The notes under the pieces: generated by a model
The model's database searches: none
Seen by the model: the letters and a program-made list of their open reading frames with translations, nothing else
What the model was told of the DNA's origin: nothing
Shown: positions 29,001 through 44,000 of the stretch, piece by piece
Position numbering within the stretch: position 1 is the stretch's first letter
Layout: every line of letters begins with the position of its first letter
Program-made: the position numbers and the translations under genes
Origin: Ophiura sarsii
Lineage: Eukaryota; Echinodermata; Ophiuroidea; Amphilepidida; Ophiuridae
Reading direction: 5' to 3'
Length of the DNA: 64,000 nt
NCBI GenBank assembly: GCA_035610835.1
Contig: CM069452.1
Span: forward strand, 24,557,121-24,621,120

Positions 29001-32000
29001 GAAGGAAGAAAAAAAATCCCCTTTTCCTTGAAAAGGTTTGATTTTGTACCACTTAACGTGTTAATGCATGTTATATGCCTGATCTAAAAACACACAACAT
29101 TCCTCATTTACACGTTTCTCCTCAAATCATTTTTTTTTAGAATTGCCTCATCTCTAACATAAAAAATTGTAAATGTGTGAAGAAGGTATTGTTTAATCTT
29201 TCTTTATTGAGGGTAAACAGCTTCAGTGTCAAGCACTGCTTTCCAAGCAGGCCCTCATCATACAGAAAATAATACAGTATTTACAAAGATATGTTCAACT
29301 ATTTACACATAATACATGAATCAAACAGAAATAGCAAAATAATATAATTAAGAAGTACTTTGCACACAATTAGAGTCCGTTAATCTTAGACTTAAATTGG
29401 TGCACGGTCATGTTCTCCAGTTCAATTCTGACTGCTGCTGGTAGGCTATTCCAGGCATATGCTGCCCTAACATGAAATGTGCGCAAGCCTGAATTGGATT
29501 TAAATTTTGGCACAGCCAATGTATTACTGGTGTGATTTCTTGTAAGATGTGAATGGCTGTTATGAACAAATTCAAATTGGGCAGATATGTATGATGGACT
29601 TAAATTTCTCAAACATTTATACACAATAAGAGTTAGGTGATTATGCCATCTTTTATCAAGTTTTACCCATTTAAGTATATCCATCATATCATTTGTTGGT
29701 GTTCTAATATCAGCTGATAGAATTATCCTAGCTAAGTTATTATGAAGTACCTGTAATTTGTTATGAGACTCAGCAGAAAAGTTTGACCAAACAGTGCTTC
29801 CATAATCAAAGTGAGGAATAACAAGAGCATTTGATAGCATTACAATAGTCTGATATGGAAGAAAATGTTTCATACGTTTGATGATACCAGTTCTTTTACT
29901 GACATTTTTACATAAATAATCAACATGAGCAGACCAAGACAGGTTGCTGTCTAACTTTACACCCAGATACTTAAATTCATCTACTCTTTCAATATTTAAA
30001 TTATTGTAAGTTAGTTTAATATCTTGGAACCTCTCAAGCATTTTGTTAGTACCAAATATCATGAACTTAGTCTTGTCAACATTCAGAGTAAGTTTATTAG
30101 CTTTGAACCAGTCAGCTACTTTATTTAGGCATGATTCTAATTGAATTTGAAGATCACACACATTGTTAGCTTTATACATTAATGAAGTATCATCAGCATA
30201 CATTACATTCTTACATCCATCTACAGCTTCAGGTAAACAATTAACAAAAATTATGAAGAGTAATGGGCCTAAGATAGAACCCTGAGGAATGCCTATGTTA
30301 ATAGGTTTGAAATCAGATAAACTTGAATTTACATTTACTGTCTGTAATCTGTTGCTTAAATATGACTCAAACCATAAGAGTTCATTATTATTAATACCGT
30401 AATGCTTAAGTTTCGTAAGAAGAATTTCATGATTTACAGTGTCAAATGCTTTTTTTAAATCAATAAATATTACACCAGTAGCATATCCATCATCCATATT
30501 TTTCAAAATGAAATCTTGTACATCAAGAAGAGTAGTGGAAGTGGAATGTTTGGGCCGAAATCCAGATTGAGCATTTGAAAGTAAACCTGCATTTGTTAGG
30601 TAAACATATAATTGATCATGAACAGCCCTTTCAATGATTTTAGAAACAATTGGTAATACTGAGATGGGCCTATAGTTACCTACGTCTGTTTTGTCACCTG
30701 ATTTGAATATTGGTGTCACCTTAGCTTTCTTCCAACCATCAGGGAAAGTAGAATCATTCAGAGACAGGTTGCAGATATGAGCAATGCAATTTGAAATGAA
30801 GGGCACAGCCAATTTCAACAACCTGACATTGAACTGATCTAGTCCTGGTGATTTACTATTTTGCATCTTATTTATATGTTTAAAGACAAACTCAGCTGAA
30901 ATTGTACCAAATTTAAAATTATTGTCAATACCAATACAGTTGTCACTTGAACATGCACTATTACAAGGACATTTTACATTATTATGCTCATTGAATTTAC
31001 TGCCTAGTTTATCACCAATTGAAGTAAAATACTTATTAAATTCACCTGCCATATCTTTACTATTGCCAGAACATTTGCCCTCTTTGTTAGAAATTGAAGT
31101 AGGCACAACTGATTTTTTGTTAGGTACAATTTTCTTAATTGTTTTCCATAATTTTTTACTATCATGCATATTACTGGTTATGGCATCATTACAATAGTTC
31201 TTTTTCAAATAATATCTCATATTGTTTACTTTATTCCTGAGTGATTTAGCTTTATTCCAATCTTCTTGACTATTAGTTTTATGCGCCATTGCAAAATAGT
31301 AATCCCTATCTTTACTTAGTTTTAAAAAGTCTCCATTAATCCACTCAGGTAGACAACTTTTAATTTTTTTTCTCTTTAAATGGTGCATGCTTATCGCATG
31401 CTTCAGTAAAAAGACTCTGCCATTGGTGAAGCGCATCATTAACACTGTTATTAGAGCATATATTATCCCAATTAATATTCTTGATAGTATTGATAAATTC
31501 AAGTTCATTGAAGTTTTTAAAACATCTAGATTTAACAACTCTTGGAGGAAGTTTAAGTATACATTTTTTCTCGAAGGTTAACAATTTGGTAAAGTTAATT
31601 GATTGATCAAATTGAGAAAAAGTGTCTACAAATTGTAGTTGGGCTAATACTTTAAAAGGTCAATCAGGTTACAACAACGAAAACAAATTTAAACCCAGAT
31701 ATATTTAGTTAATTATACCATGGTGAGAAGTAATATTAGTTCAATGAAATGCATCACGAGTGAACAATATAACCTAATTAAATTATCAACAATAAAGAGC
31801 CATTCAGGAAGTACATGCATGGTTCACATATTCTAAACAGCAAACAGCCTTAAATAAGTTAAGTTGAGTGTGTCCTAGTTTCCCAATGTCCTCAAATGGT
31901 CGTTAGTTACAATGTTAATCAACTGTAAAACAATTGCTGCCGTTTGATACTGTAAAACCACTTTATTTCGTGAGGGATTTCATTTTGCGAATTTCACAAG

Positions 32001-35000
32001 GGATGTAGATTCGCGAAATTAAACCCCCTGCGAAACTGACAATTTTTAATTGAAAGTAACAATAAAATTTCCAGATTCGCAAAATTAAATGCCTGTTAAA
32101 ATAGCAGTAATTTTAGGTTTTGCGAAATGAAGTATCCACAAAATTATATAGTGTTTTACAGTATTCTAATTTGTCCCTGATTGTGTTTCTGGTTCCTGTT
32201 ACAGTTGAGGCCAAATCCTGGTAATGTGGGTTTATTTTGCAGGATTTTGTCATTTACAATTTTTAAAAAGAAAATGTAAAAATCCTATTAGGACTTTCAA
32301 TCTCACTAACAAATTGTTCTCTTCTAGAAAGTGATTGATAAATTATTAGTTCTCTGGGTTTATTTTGATTTTAATGGCAGCACATTACATTTCAGCAGAC
32401 TACCTTCCTGGGTTTTATTTCAGTCACTGCTGTACTTTCAAACACTTTCCTTGCCAGCTTGCTCTTGTTTAAGACTATAGTTTGATCAGCTCCAAATTAG
32501 TGAAGCCTCCTTACAACATCAAATGAATACAGAAGGAAGCAGGTGCGCATGAAGAAGGCAACATGCCTACTGTGCATCATATGTGTGACACGTGCGTGCA
32601 TGTGGCCTAAAAATGAGTGTGTGTGGCTGGCCATAGTCTTGTGCGTACGCTCGGATTACTTTTGCGCACAGAGAAATTTCTTGCCAATTTGGAACTGATT
32701 TTACTATAGAAATGAGAACCCCCTGTTTAAACTATTAAGATACTAATATTCCATTTGATTATCCCTCTCCTATCCCTTTTGTGTTATTCATCCATCTGCT
32801 TCCTAAACCAACAGGAAAAATGGGACAGTTTTAGAACAAATACACAGGTATGTCTTAACAAACACATGGTTATGGAGTGATTAATTATCTCCTCAAAAAG
32901 TTTAGAATTTTGTTTCAATCGCATATATTTTGTATATTTTGTTTGTGATATGTTCATATAGTGTTGCTTATAAATGCAAGATGTGTTAATCTTTGCAATG
33001 ATGTCAGATTTGTTTCAGTGCTCAGCCACTCCCTTGAGACTGTGGGAAGTCTCAAAATGATCGGCCAAAATCACCACTATTTTGTGCTCAAAAGTCAATG
33101 GGCTAGTTGTTCAATGTAAAACTTCATTGTTCAATGTAAAACTTCATTGTTCAATGTAAAACTTCATTGTTCAATGTAAAACTTTATTGTTCAATGTAAA
33201 ACTTCATTGTTCAATGTAAAACTTCATTGAACAAGCAGCATATAGATATAGTTATTCTTTCGTTCAATGTAAAACTTCATTGAACAAGCAGCATATAGAA
33301 ATTCTTTCAAGCATAAAATTGGGGTGAACTTGGCCCATTCAGATTGAGACCTTCCCCCCCCCCCCCCCTCCTTTTCAAGCAAGTGGCCGGGCACTGAACA
33401 AGAGTGGTACCGTTGAATAGATGAACACAGCTTTCGATTGGTATGTAACACAATATAACCATATCACAAAACATTAAAAAAATAGGCGATGGACGAATAT
33501 TTCCGAACTTTTTTTGAGAGTTATGATGTTGGTTTGGTGTGTGTGCTTTTTATTTGATGTGAGATTATTAAATTGATGTTGCTTCATTTGCTAAGTTTCA
33601 TGCCTTGAATGCTTAACTGATATTGCCTCATTATATAGCTTTTCTAATAAGTTTGTTCCGTCCCCCGCCTCCTCTAAAAGAAAAAAACATTTAAATTTGG
33701 TATACCATAATTCTTTACATTGTCAGAGATGTAAGTTACCAATTTAATTGAAGACGTTGTCTCCTTGGTGGTCAATCATAAACATGGGGTATGATTTGTA
33801 TTGGAAAACCTTAAACATGGGTCCAAAATGGCCTTTTTAGAGGTAAAAACACCCCTAAAAGGCGAGTCAGGATTTCAGATCTCCAGCAGCATACCCGTCA
33901 ATAAATAATTTGAGTACCCCTGGAGTTCTCTCTCCTTGGCCGAAAACAGTGGTGTTATTTTTGGCCGCCATCTTTAAATGTCCCGAGGTATGAGGGAGGA
34001 CCTTTAAGTTCATCAAAAAGTATGTTTGTCCTCTCTATAAGAAATATCATATTCTGAGACGCCCTTTACTTTGTGTATGTGTTGTGGATATCCACAGCCT
34101 GTAACCCCAATAGTAATAATTGATTTCGCTCTAACTATTGTGATAGAATGCTCAGAGGGAGCAAGATATTTTGGCGGAACAATCTTTTTGAACACTGTAG
34201 CATAAGACCTGGGTTTTCTCAACGAAACCCAAAATGCTTAGATTATCACATTTAGTTGTATTAGATCACAGAATTTGCTGTGTAAACGTTTCGCATGTTG
34301 GGTGTAGGTTTTAAGTTCGTCAGCTGTTTGGCCATATACGGCGCTTGAGAAGAAACCAACGCCCAATGTGTGAAACCTTAACACAGCGAATGCTCAACGT
34401 ATACATAGAGTATTGTTCACTACCTTGTCACTCGCTCAACATTTTGAATATGCTCAAAAGTTTTCATAAACGTACCTCTGCGAACCGCTAACGATACAGC
34501 ATATGCCAATTAGGTCATGAACGAATGACAACATACACGAACGTACACCCAAATTTCCAAAACGTTGGGCACACGTTAGCTCTATATGCAACAGTGTGAC
34601 AGGGCCTTTAACAAGGACTAATATTTAGGATTATGGTAAATATTAATGGGTTGCAGGGATAAGGCTAACAGAGCTTTTTAGCACTCCAGACAGTATCTTG
34701 GTGGATAGAATCTTAATTTTGCACATCGCATCAAACAGTTTTCATTTATAGTAAGTTAATGTGTGCATTATAAGATGTTTATGTTAACTAAAGTGGATTT
34801 TTCAAAATCCAGTATAAAATCTGACTGACTGATCTTGGCAGGTTTATCCAACCTGGTTGATATTTGGTTTTGTTGTGGATGCATACATCTTTTTACCAAA
34901 TCCTCCCATAGCTGTAAGCGTTTGTTGAGAACAACATAACGATATTGCTTTTGAAGAGAGGGTGAAATATTATGATCGGTGCAATTGTACATAACTGTGA

Positions 35001-38000
35001 TAACTGTGATTTGTGTTACATTTATATTACATCCTTATTTTGATCTGATTGATTGATAGCTATATCATATTAACCCTAACCCCGGTTTAGGGTTTTAAGC
35101 GAAATCACAATTTTGGAAGAGAAAATACCAACTAAATCGCCGATGAACTGGCCAGCTATCGATCCAGGGACCCATGTAGAAACTTTTATTTGTTATGGTA
35201 GAAATACTTTTAAAATATTTTAGCTGTTGATTATTACACAAGAATTGTTTTGTATGTTTGTTTTGTTTGCTCGCTTTTGTTTGTTTTTGTTTGTGTTTTG
35301 TGTTGTTTGCTTGTCAAAATTGTCCTCATATTTGACCCCTTTCCTGGCAACTATAGTGATTTCTCACCCATGCCACTATGCAGTTATGGATATTCAATTC
35401 TCATACCAATAAAAAATTATACTATGAGGGTCATTCAATAAGTTCTACCTCCTACCTCATAACTTTGCTATTATACAAGCCATTCGTATGAACAATTTCA
35501 CAATTAAAGCTTTGAATCTCAGCTACAAAATTATAGTAGATTGGTCTGAATACTCATTGTACTTTTCTGGATATGCAGTAAAAACCAAACTTCCATTTAG
35601 TGCGACGGAAACGGGTAAAAAACAGCCAAATGTGCTATTCATTTGGCCAATTCTAAGAGACAAAATGGACCTATCGGTCAATTACAATCGTTCTAAGTTA
35701 CAAATATCTCTTGATCAGACTTTAAACAATACAAGTGACTGATTTCTTGGCGGAAAATGCTCTATAATTAGCCAGAACCAGACCAGGACAGCCATCAATT
35801 TGAACCCTACCCAAGAAAATTGCTGCAAAAGTAATATTTGCTTTACATAGGAACAAAGAGATCTTCATTATACAGGACTAAATGGATATATTTCAAGTCT
35901 CTCGAAGACATGTTTTTCTATCACTGACTATCTGATTAAGTATTCTAAATGTTGCATAAAGGAAAACTGATAAAGATACAATCATGTTAAGATTTAACAT
36001 TCGAGGCATCACTGTGGCTTGACATGTAACAACGAACATTTGACTGAATATCAGTATTCCAGTATGATAAAGGCGTGTCAATACATTCGAGTTGATATTA
36101 TACTATTTACAAGCCACAAAGGTTATAGTGCCTACAATCTGATGTATACATGATAGTATAGCATTATATTCAGAAATCATCCATTGTTTTCTGTTTTCAG
36201 TATTTAAATCTGGCGGTTATACCTAATCATACAATACGTAGAGAAAACGAAAAAACATGTATTTATCTTTGGGGTAATTTTCCGTGTCCGTTGTCCAAAA
36301 TCTCTCTCTGGCTTTGATTGCACCATGACAAAAGTGAAATAGGTATCAATTAGCATTTACTATAAATGTGTAGCTATGATTCAGAGCAATAATCATGACG
36401 AATGTCATGAGGCTTACATTCATATTAGCGATGTTATGAGGGAGGAGGTAGAACTTATTGAATGACCCTCGTAAAATATCAATAGTAATCCGGGTATTAA
36501 CAAATACTAAATATAATCCATACTTGAATGACAAGGATTATCCGAACTCCCATTATAGTCTTCAATCAAGTTGCATAATAATCACACTCCCTTAAACCCT
36601 TACTCCACTACTGTATAAAATATCATTTGACCCGCAGCACCAGTTTGCGAGCACACACAAGGTCTATCCCATGCAATACCCCAGGTGTATATAGACCAGT
36701 CATTTAGCCTGGGCAGCCCAGCCCTTGTGGTGTGGTGGTTGACTCACTCACTCGTCTGCCTGTCCAGCGACCCGGGTGCCTTGAACCAAATTTGTTCGAG
36801 CTCCCTTTAATCGGTTTATCCAAGGTGTAAGGCAGTATGGAATTAACCTAGCACAAAATCCTCTATTGATGGATTAAAGGATTATACAGCTTTATTTGGT
36901 AATTGGGTCTTTACACTAGTCTAACTTATGAATGTCTTACATCAAGGATATGCCCTGGTATCACCCTCCTCCATTCATTGGTCTATCACCACTGAAACAC
37001 TGTGCTTCTGTGAGTTAGGGTTATTCAGGCTCTTTTTCCCCCTAAATAATGTTCCTTTGGCATGGATTGTCTAACATTTGCAAAATGATTATAGGTCAAT
37101 AAATGTGTATGCGTTGTTTCGATAGAATTTAGACAAATCAATGCACGCGCGCTAGTGTTGATGTGTGAATAATTGCACGACACCGCAGGGAGAGTGCTAT
37201 TGTGAGCATATCAACATTTGCGCAAGTGCATTGATTATTCTAATTTTTCGAGAAACAAAACATATGCATGTATTGACCTAATTCATACACGACACTATAC
37301 AAATAAAAATTCACAATTTGAGTATAATTTTGATATATGTAATAACGAATAAAAACATGTAAACAAGTTTGCTAACACCCGCAGTGAAAATCGGCGAACC
37401 TGCGATGCCTGAACAACGAATCAAAACAAAGCGTGTGGTGCGCGCATTGAACGGCGCACACCGTAGAGTGCATTAGACACTTTTTTTCAATGCACTCCGC
37501 ATATTTTAGTTTCTGATTGGTTCGACACTACTAAGAGTGTATAAATATGCAATAGTAACCAATTGAATTAATGTTTGTGTTAATGTGTTGTAATCAGTGC
37601 AATATAAGATGTTACTAGATGTGAAATGGGATTCTTAAAGGTATATGACCCGATCACTTTTTTGGGGCTATGATTTTTTTTTCACATCAAGATATTTTGG
37701 TATCAGAAGATTCCCCATATTTTTCTCATATGTCTGTAAAATATTAGGGGCCAGAAATGTTTCATTTGGAAATTATAGGCTAAAATGTGGTGAATTACTG
37801 CCAAAGGTGGTTAACCACCAGCCAGTCTGTGTACTACTCAATGGGCACATGTCTTTTGACCTTGCGCTTCTAAAAAGAGAACCATTGGAGTTATGCAACT
37901 CAAACTTTGGAATGCAACAATTTTAAGGATGACCTTTCATGTAAAATAGAAAACATCAAGTTGAAAATCGGGTCATCTACCTTTAATTCTACACGCGTGG

Positions 38001-41000
38001 TCCAGCGGATACGTTCTCGCTCCTCAATACAAAGGTTGTGGGTTGGAGTCCCGTTGCGGCCGGCGTGTCGTGTCTTTGGGCAAGGTGCTTTACCGCGCTT
38101 GCCTCTATTCACCCAAGTGTATAAATGGGTACCGGCATTAACTAATATTGGGATGGTAAAACAAATTCGTTGTGCGGGAGGAGTGGCGAACCCTACAGAA
38201 GGAGTAGTCTAGCCCACACGCCAATGGAAGAGAGATGGGCACTCTGTGTACGAGCTTAGCTTGGCACGACACTTTACTTTACTTACTTTAACACCACTTA
38301 AATGATAGTCGGTAAAAGTCAGTAAACAACTTAGCTATTAATCAGATGGGGAAGAATTGCTTCCTACATGATGAATATTCTTGTTTACGTTTATAATGAC
38401 TACAGATTATTTTTTGAAAAATCTCTTCCTTAGCCTCTTGGATTTGAGGATGCTAGGGGATAGGGTTGAACTGAAGGCCTATAGATAATATAATCACTGG
38501 CTTTGGTCCCATCTGACTCATTAGCTCAGTTAGTAGAGCACTGATCTAGAGATCCAGAGGTCCCAGGTTCAAATCCTGGATGGTCAGTGATAATTCTTCA
38601 CTGAGTACTGACTATCATTTATAATGTGTGGAGTTAAGCAATAATTTACTCATACTAATAATGGTGTTGTTGATGTATTTTTTGTTTCGTTTTGTGTTTT
38701 TGTTTGTTTCATTGTTGTTCTTGTTATTCTTGTTATTCTTCTTTTGTTATTGTTGTTTATTGATGTTATTGGTGTTTGAACTAGCTAGCTTTCATAGCTC
38801 AGCAGTTCATAGCTCAGCAGTTCATAGCTCATTTTTCACCATTTGTGTGCTGCAGCCCCACTCAGGAATGATGAAAATTCATGATTCGGATATGGTGGGA
38901 ATAAATATTAAGTTACGTGAGACACAACCTGATCCACCAAGGCCAAATGCACCATTTGTCAAGATTAAGTTATTATCAACTTACGTAGTAAATAAACAAA
39001 ACAAATGTTGAAGTCGGCACACCCTAGCATACTCAGTTGCGAATAAATGCATTCACTTATTTCTACTGTATTTCATTGTTTTTGCTCTTTGTATAATGCC
39101 GCATTTCATTGATACCACATTACACATTATTTCATCAGATTGTGTCACAAAATACTATAATCTTTGACATATAGACATCTTAACAAATGTCCCTTTATGT
39201 TCTCTATATTCTAGTCTGATTGGGTTGCCATGAATTACGTACCATTTGCTGAGAAGGCCCTAGGATCATGTGCAGATCTGTATAAGAAAACAGCCACTCA
39301 TCCTGCTGTTATGGAACAGCATGTCTTGCAAAATATGCTCAAGGTAAGAAAATCACTAAAACCCATTACTCTTCATAAATTTTAACCTTAAAGTTTGCCC
39401 ACCACTTTGGTAGTTCACCACAGACGAACTGGTCATACACCTGTTCACTGGATGACAGACTGTACTGAGTTAACATGGAGAAATTGTAAAATTCCCAAGA
39501 AAACTAGATGTGGCTATAACCCAAAGTGGTAGCTTGCCTTTAATTTATAAAAGCAAGTATCATATAGTATACATTATAGTGTCAACACAAATTTATAGTT
39601 TGAACAACAGGCAAATCTATGACTTCAGAGATGTCATTTTAGTAACTCTTTAATGTCCATTTAGATTTGTGGCTGAATGGATAAAGCAGTGGTGTAGAGG
39701 AGTGGGGATTGCCACTTTGATACCTGACAATTGCATGTGGGTCTTTATAACCCTTGTGTATATGTGCTGGTTACTCTGACCCTGGGGGGGGGGGGAGATT
39801 GATTAATTGGCAGATCATGCCAGCATTGGCGTTACTATAGAATACAATTATAATTATAAAGATGGATATTACCCATCATCCTGTAATTATAAATTGATGT
39901 TATCTGTCATCCTGTTAAATTATAAAATGATCAGTTATACTTGTTCTGGAACTTACATTTTACAACTGCTACGTTGCGTGTGAAACCAACACACTTCATC
40001 AGGCAACTGACCCGCTGATGATGTTGGGTCATAGAATACTTTCCATTTCGGTTGTTTCACAGTGTATATATGCATTATTCCGAAAAAAGGTTCCCATTCA
40101 AAACATGTGTCTACTCAAAGATAGACTGAGAGATATTACTGATTACTCAGTATTACATAAGATATCATCGCTGTTCTGTCAAAACCTTGTATGTTTTTTC
40201 CGGCCCTTCAACATGCATAAATTAAAACTTCCCAACGGTTGTGCATAGAAAATATTGCTTTATACATGTTCAGGATCAAGAGCACTTACAATGTTTTAAT
40301 ATGTTTTTCTGGCCCTTGAACATGTTTAGAGCAGACTGCCTAAAGGTTATACATAGGAAGTATTATTTTATACATGCTGAAGGGCCAGATGGAGATACAA
40401 GATGTTGACAGAACAGCAACGATATACTCATAAATAATCTCCACATCTTCGTCATCTTTTACCCAGGTCCTTCAATTCCCACTGGGTCTCAAGTACGCAT
40501 GCCCGTCGGCAAGCACATGGAAGTTGGCGGTGCACTGTCTGCTATCCATCCTTCCAGTGGGGCTACCTGTTGCCAGGCAACCTTCCAGCTCGGCATATTT
40601 CACTGAAATGTGGCCAGACTTAGCAGCTGCTTGTGAGCTCTTCCTGTTTTCTGAGCAGTAAGTGTTTATCACATACACGGCGTCCCACACAAATATCAGA
40701 GGCAGAATTACATAAATATGTATTTGTTAAAAGGCGCTTTATAAATACTGATTATTATTATGAACATTAAGCACAAGAGTCCTTGGTCTAATTTCAGTCC
40801 ACATTTAGAAAAAGATATATTTGTACTACTTACTCCCAAGATTCTCACAGTTTATATGCTACATATAACATACTTGATCAACAGGGATGCCACTTTTCCG
40901 GCTTTTGCCGGATTTCCGGCCTTTTGAAAAAACCCCGGAAATGTCCGTTTTTTTAAAAGCCGGAAAAACCGGAAGAAAAAAGAGAGAAAAAATCGCCGGA

Positions 41001-44000
41001 AAAAAATAAATTTAACGAAAAAAAAAGAAGACTTGTTGTTGTGATAGTCTCATACTCAGCACTTGTGAGTGGGCTCATAGACACATATAATGCGGCTTTA
41101 GCGCCCAATAGTGTGGGTGTTGAGACTATCGTTCTAGGGAAATAGAAAATAGAAATGGTGGGGGTGAAAGTTGTCTATCGAACTGACAGTCTTGTTGACA
41201 TAGAGAAAGGTGTAAAAAATAAATGGAGCTGGTTTTGAAGTACGCAGTAGAGAGGCTCCTAAACCCCAAACAGTTCACTCTAATGCTACACTCCTCAAGA
41301 CACGCATGGCTAAAAAAAGAAAGGCCATTGCCACCATACAGGCTCAGAAAAAGAAAAGAAAATCCACCTCCACCTCCCAATAAAAAATAAATTGGCAAGT
41401 GTACATATTTAAATGTGAAAAGCAACCTATTATTTTCTAGTTATTAAACACAAAATATAAGAAATTGGTAGCCACCAGCGGGCTTCTAGAAGCTTTTAAA
41501 CTGCCCACTCCACCCCCGCCTGGGCTCTGCCCTGGATCCCGTTGGGGCCTAGGCGGCACCCAACCCCCCTGCCTGTATTTCATTCTTTTTCACAAAGACC
41601 TAGTGGCATCCCTGGATCAACTATAGTGCATACATTTCTACTTGATCCATGTTGTCATGCCAAATTCATATGGTAAAATGTAATTAAAAGACACCTGGGA
41701 TCTTAATTAAAGTACTTTGAAAAGATTTTGAAATTGAAAACCATGTATCGGGGTCAAGACCGGTCAGGATTCTATTTCACCAGCCAGTACCTTTCATTAC
41801 GCAGTGAAACCTTTAGATATTTATAATTTGACTACAGTACAGGGTATACACCACCAATGCACTCCCCATAGATGCTACATGCAAAGTAGGGGTCAAACAA
41901 ACGCCTCTAACTTGAGTTATCCTATTCGTCCTTATATGACATTTACAGAGATTATTCCTAATATGTACACAAAACCTATCAAAAGGATACCCCAAAGTGT
42001 TTGACTAGATTTTTCAATATTTCGAGATTAATTTGATGTAGCGATTTCAGCCCTTTATTTACGCCCCAAAACTCAGGACGGACCTTACGCCGATTTCAGT
42101 TGTTTAAAACTTTAAAATGTTCAAACTAGTGCGATTTTGTTTTGAAATTTTTACTGTGCACACTCATAAAAATGTGTAATACCCAAAAGTAATCGATATA
42201 ATTGAAAAAAGTCTATCAAAATCTTGCAATTTGTACCGAAAAAAGGAACTCTTGCTGTGATAAACGTTACCGAACGTGCTATCCCATAGTGAATTGGTGG
42301 TGTATACCCTACACAGCCATTTTTCTATGCCTGGCATCATGATTACTTAGGTGCCAGTACCAGTGCAGGTATGTTTAGTACCTGTATGGGAACTGTACAG
42401 TTGCTGTGCGATACAACCAAAGTAGCCGCATTTTAGCACCTGTGTGGTTCAACCAATGTAGCCACATAGTAGCAGAATTACTGGTACTGTGACTTTGATG
42501 GTACTACACAGGTACTTCAACAGTACCCATTCATGCAGTACCTGCACAGATACTGACAGCAGAGTAAACATGGTGCCGGGCTTAAGAAAATGGCTTTGTA
42601 CTACAAGTTAATACACATTGGCACTTGCCCAAATGTTTTTAACACCACATCCCGGTTCACTCACGCATAATATATTCATGTAATTTGAATTATGTCCAAA
42701 TACTGGATATGCTGGCCTCGTTAATTTCTAACAAGGATGAACTTAATTAGTTTTAAAAACGTTTTACATTCTGATACAAAAGAAACTGGTGTTTCATATG
42801 AAAAACAACCTTGGTAATTTCCATATTAAGCATAGATGCAGTAGAAATAAAGCTTTCCGTTATTTTACTTTAAATTCATATTGAAATAGAATCTTTAAAC
42901 AAATATTATACAAATATATACTGCCATGAGAGACTCTGGTTAAAACTATGGGCCCGAGGTGACTGCAATAGCCTATTGCAGTCACCGAGGGACCATAGTT
43001 TTAATCCAGAGACTCGAATAAAGGCAGTATATATTTGTTTTATATACGTCATTCATATATTTCTAGTTCCATAAAGTTCAAATTCAAAAATCATCCGGTA
43101 AGTTCCAATCTTCATCAGTTAAAAGGTTTTAAAAGTTCAATTCAAAGGCAGTGCATCGAACGATCGTCATGCTGCGCACGGGGATGCAATCGTGCGCCCT
43201 CTCGCGTCACGCGGAGTACAACGCCGCGTGAAACTACCGGTGCACTGGTGCGCCGTAAATAGTCTTCTTGGGAGCCGTATATAGTACTTTTGGGAGCCGT
43301 AAATAGTACTTTTGGCAAAATAGCGTGTTTATTTTTGATCATGTGACCCACTTTAACCAATCAATGAACAAGAATATATGAATGACGTATATAATGATTA
43401 TTATTGACCATACAAATGTCCACCTTTCTGTTTGTAAAAAAATCAAATCTTGGAATAATTCTGCCTCTCGTAAGGGTGGTGTTAACCCTAATAATATGCA
43501 ATTTATCAAGCACTGTAACTTTTGAACTATTAATGTGATGTACATAAAAGTATACATTTTTGGAGAGGAAAGAAGTGGGAGAATCCATTTTTGGTATCAA
43601 ATTTCACAACAAATGCTGATTTTCAACCTTTTTGGCACTTTTTGGTCAATATTTTCAAAACTAAAAGTTTTATCCTAGAGAAATATTTTTAGATGATTTT
43701 TGTGCAATTTTGGCATTTTTTACTATAAAACTGATTTTGTTACATTCTCCGAAACTGTTTTATCCAAAAAAGTGATTTTTTTTGGATAAAAATTAAAAAA
43801 AACAGAATTTTTAGCACCAAAAATAAATTCTCTGACTCATTTCATTTCCAAAAATACACATTAATAGTTCAAAAGATACAGCGCTTGATAACTTTCATAT
43901 TAAAAGGGTTGATACTACCCTTAAGCGTATATATGTGTTTGTTGAAACTTTGATTAGAAAGTGGTATATATTTTTAAATATAACAATTTAAAGCAGTGAA

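Noticed and set aside
33117..33236. CRISPR-like array
   Set aside because: Direct 20-bp units with no spacers in eukaryotic DNA; a minisatellite.
38514..38586. Functional tRNA gene
   Set aside because: Acceptor and anticodon stems have mismatches although the D and T arms are good; more likely SINE-derived.
38836..39011. Exon-like segment after tgtgctgcag encoding [20 protein letters not shown]
   Set aside because: Does not match the MON2 residues expected between exons 12 and 13 and ends in a stop in that frame.
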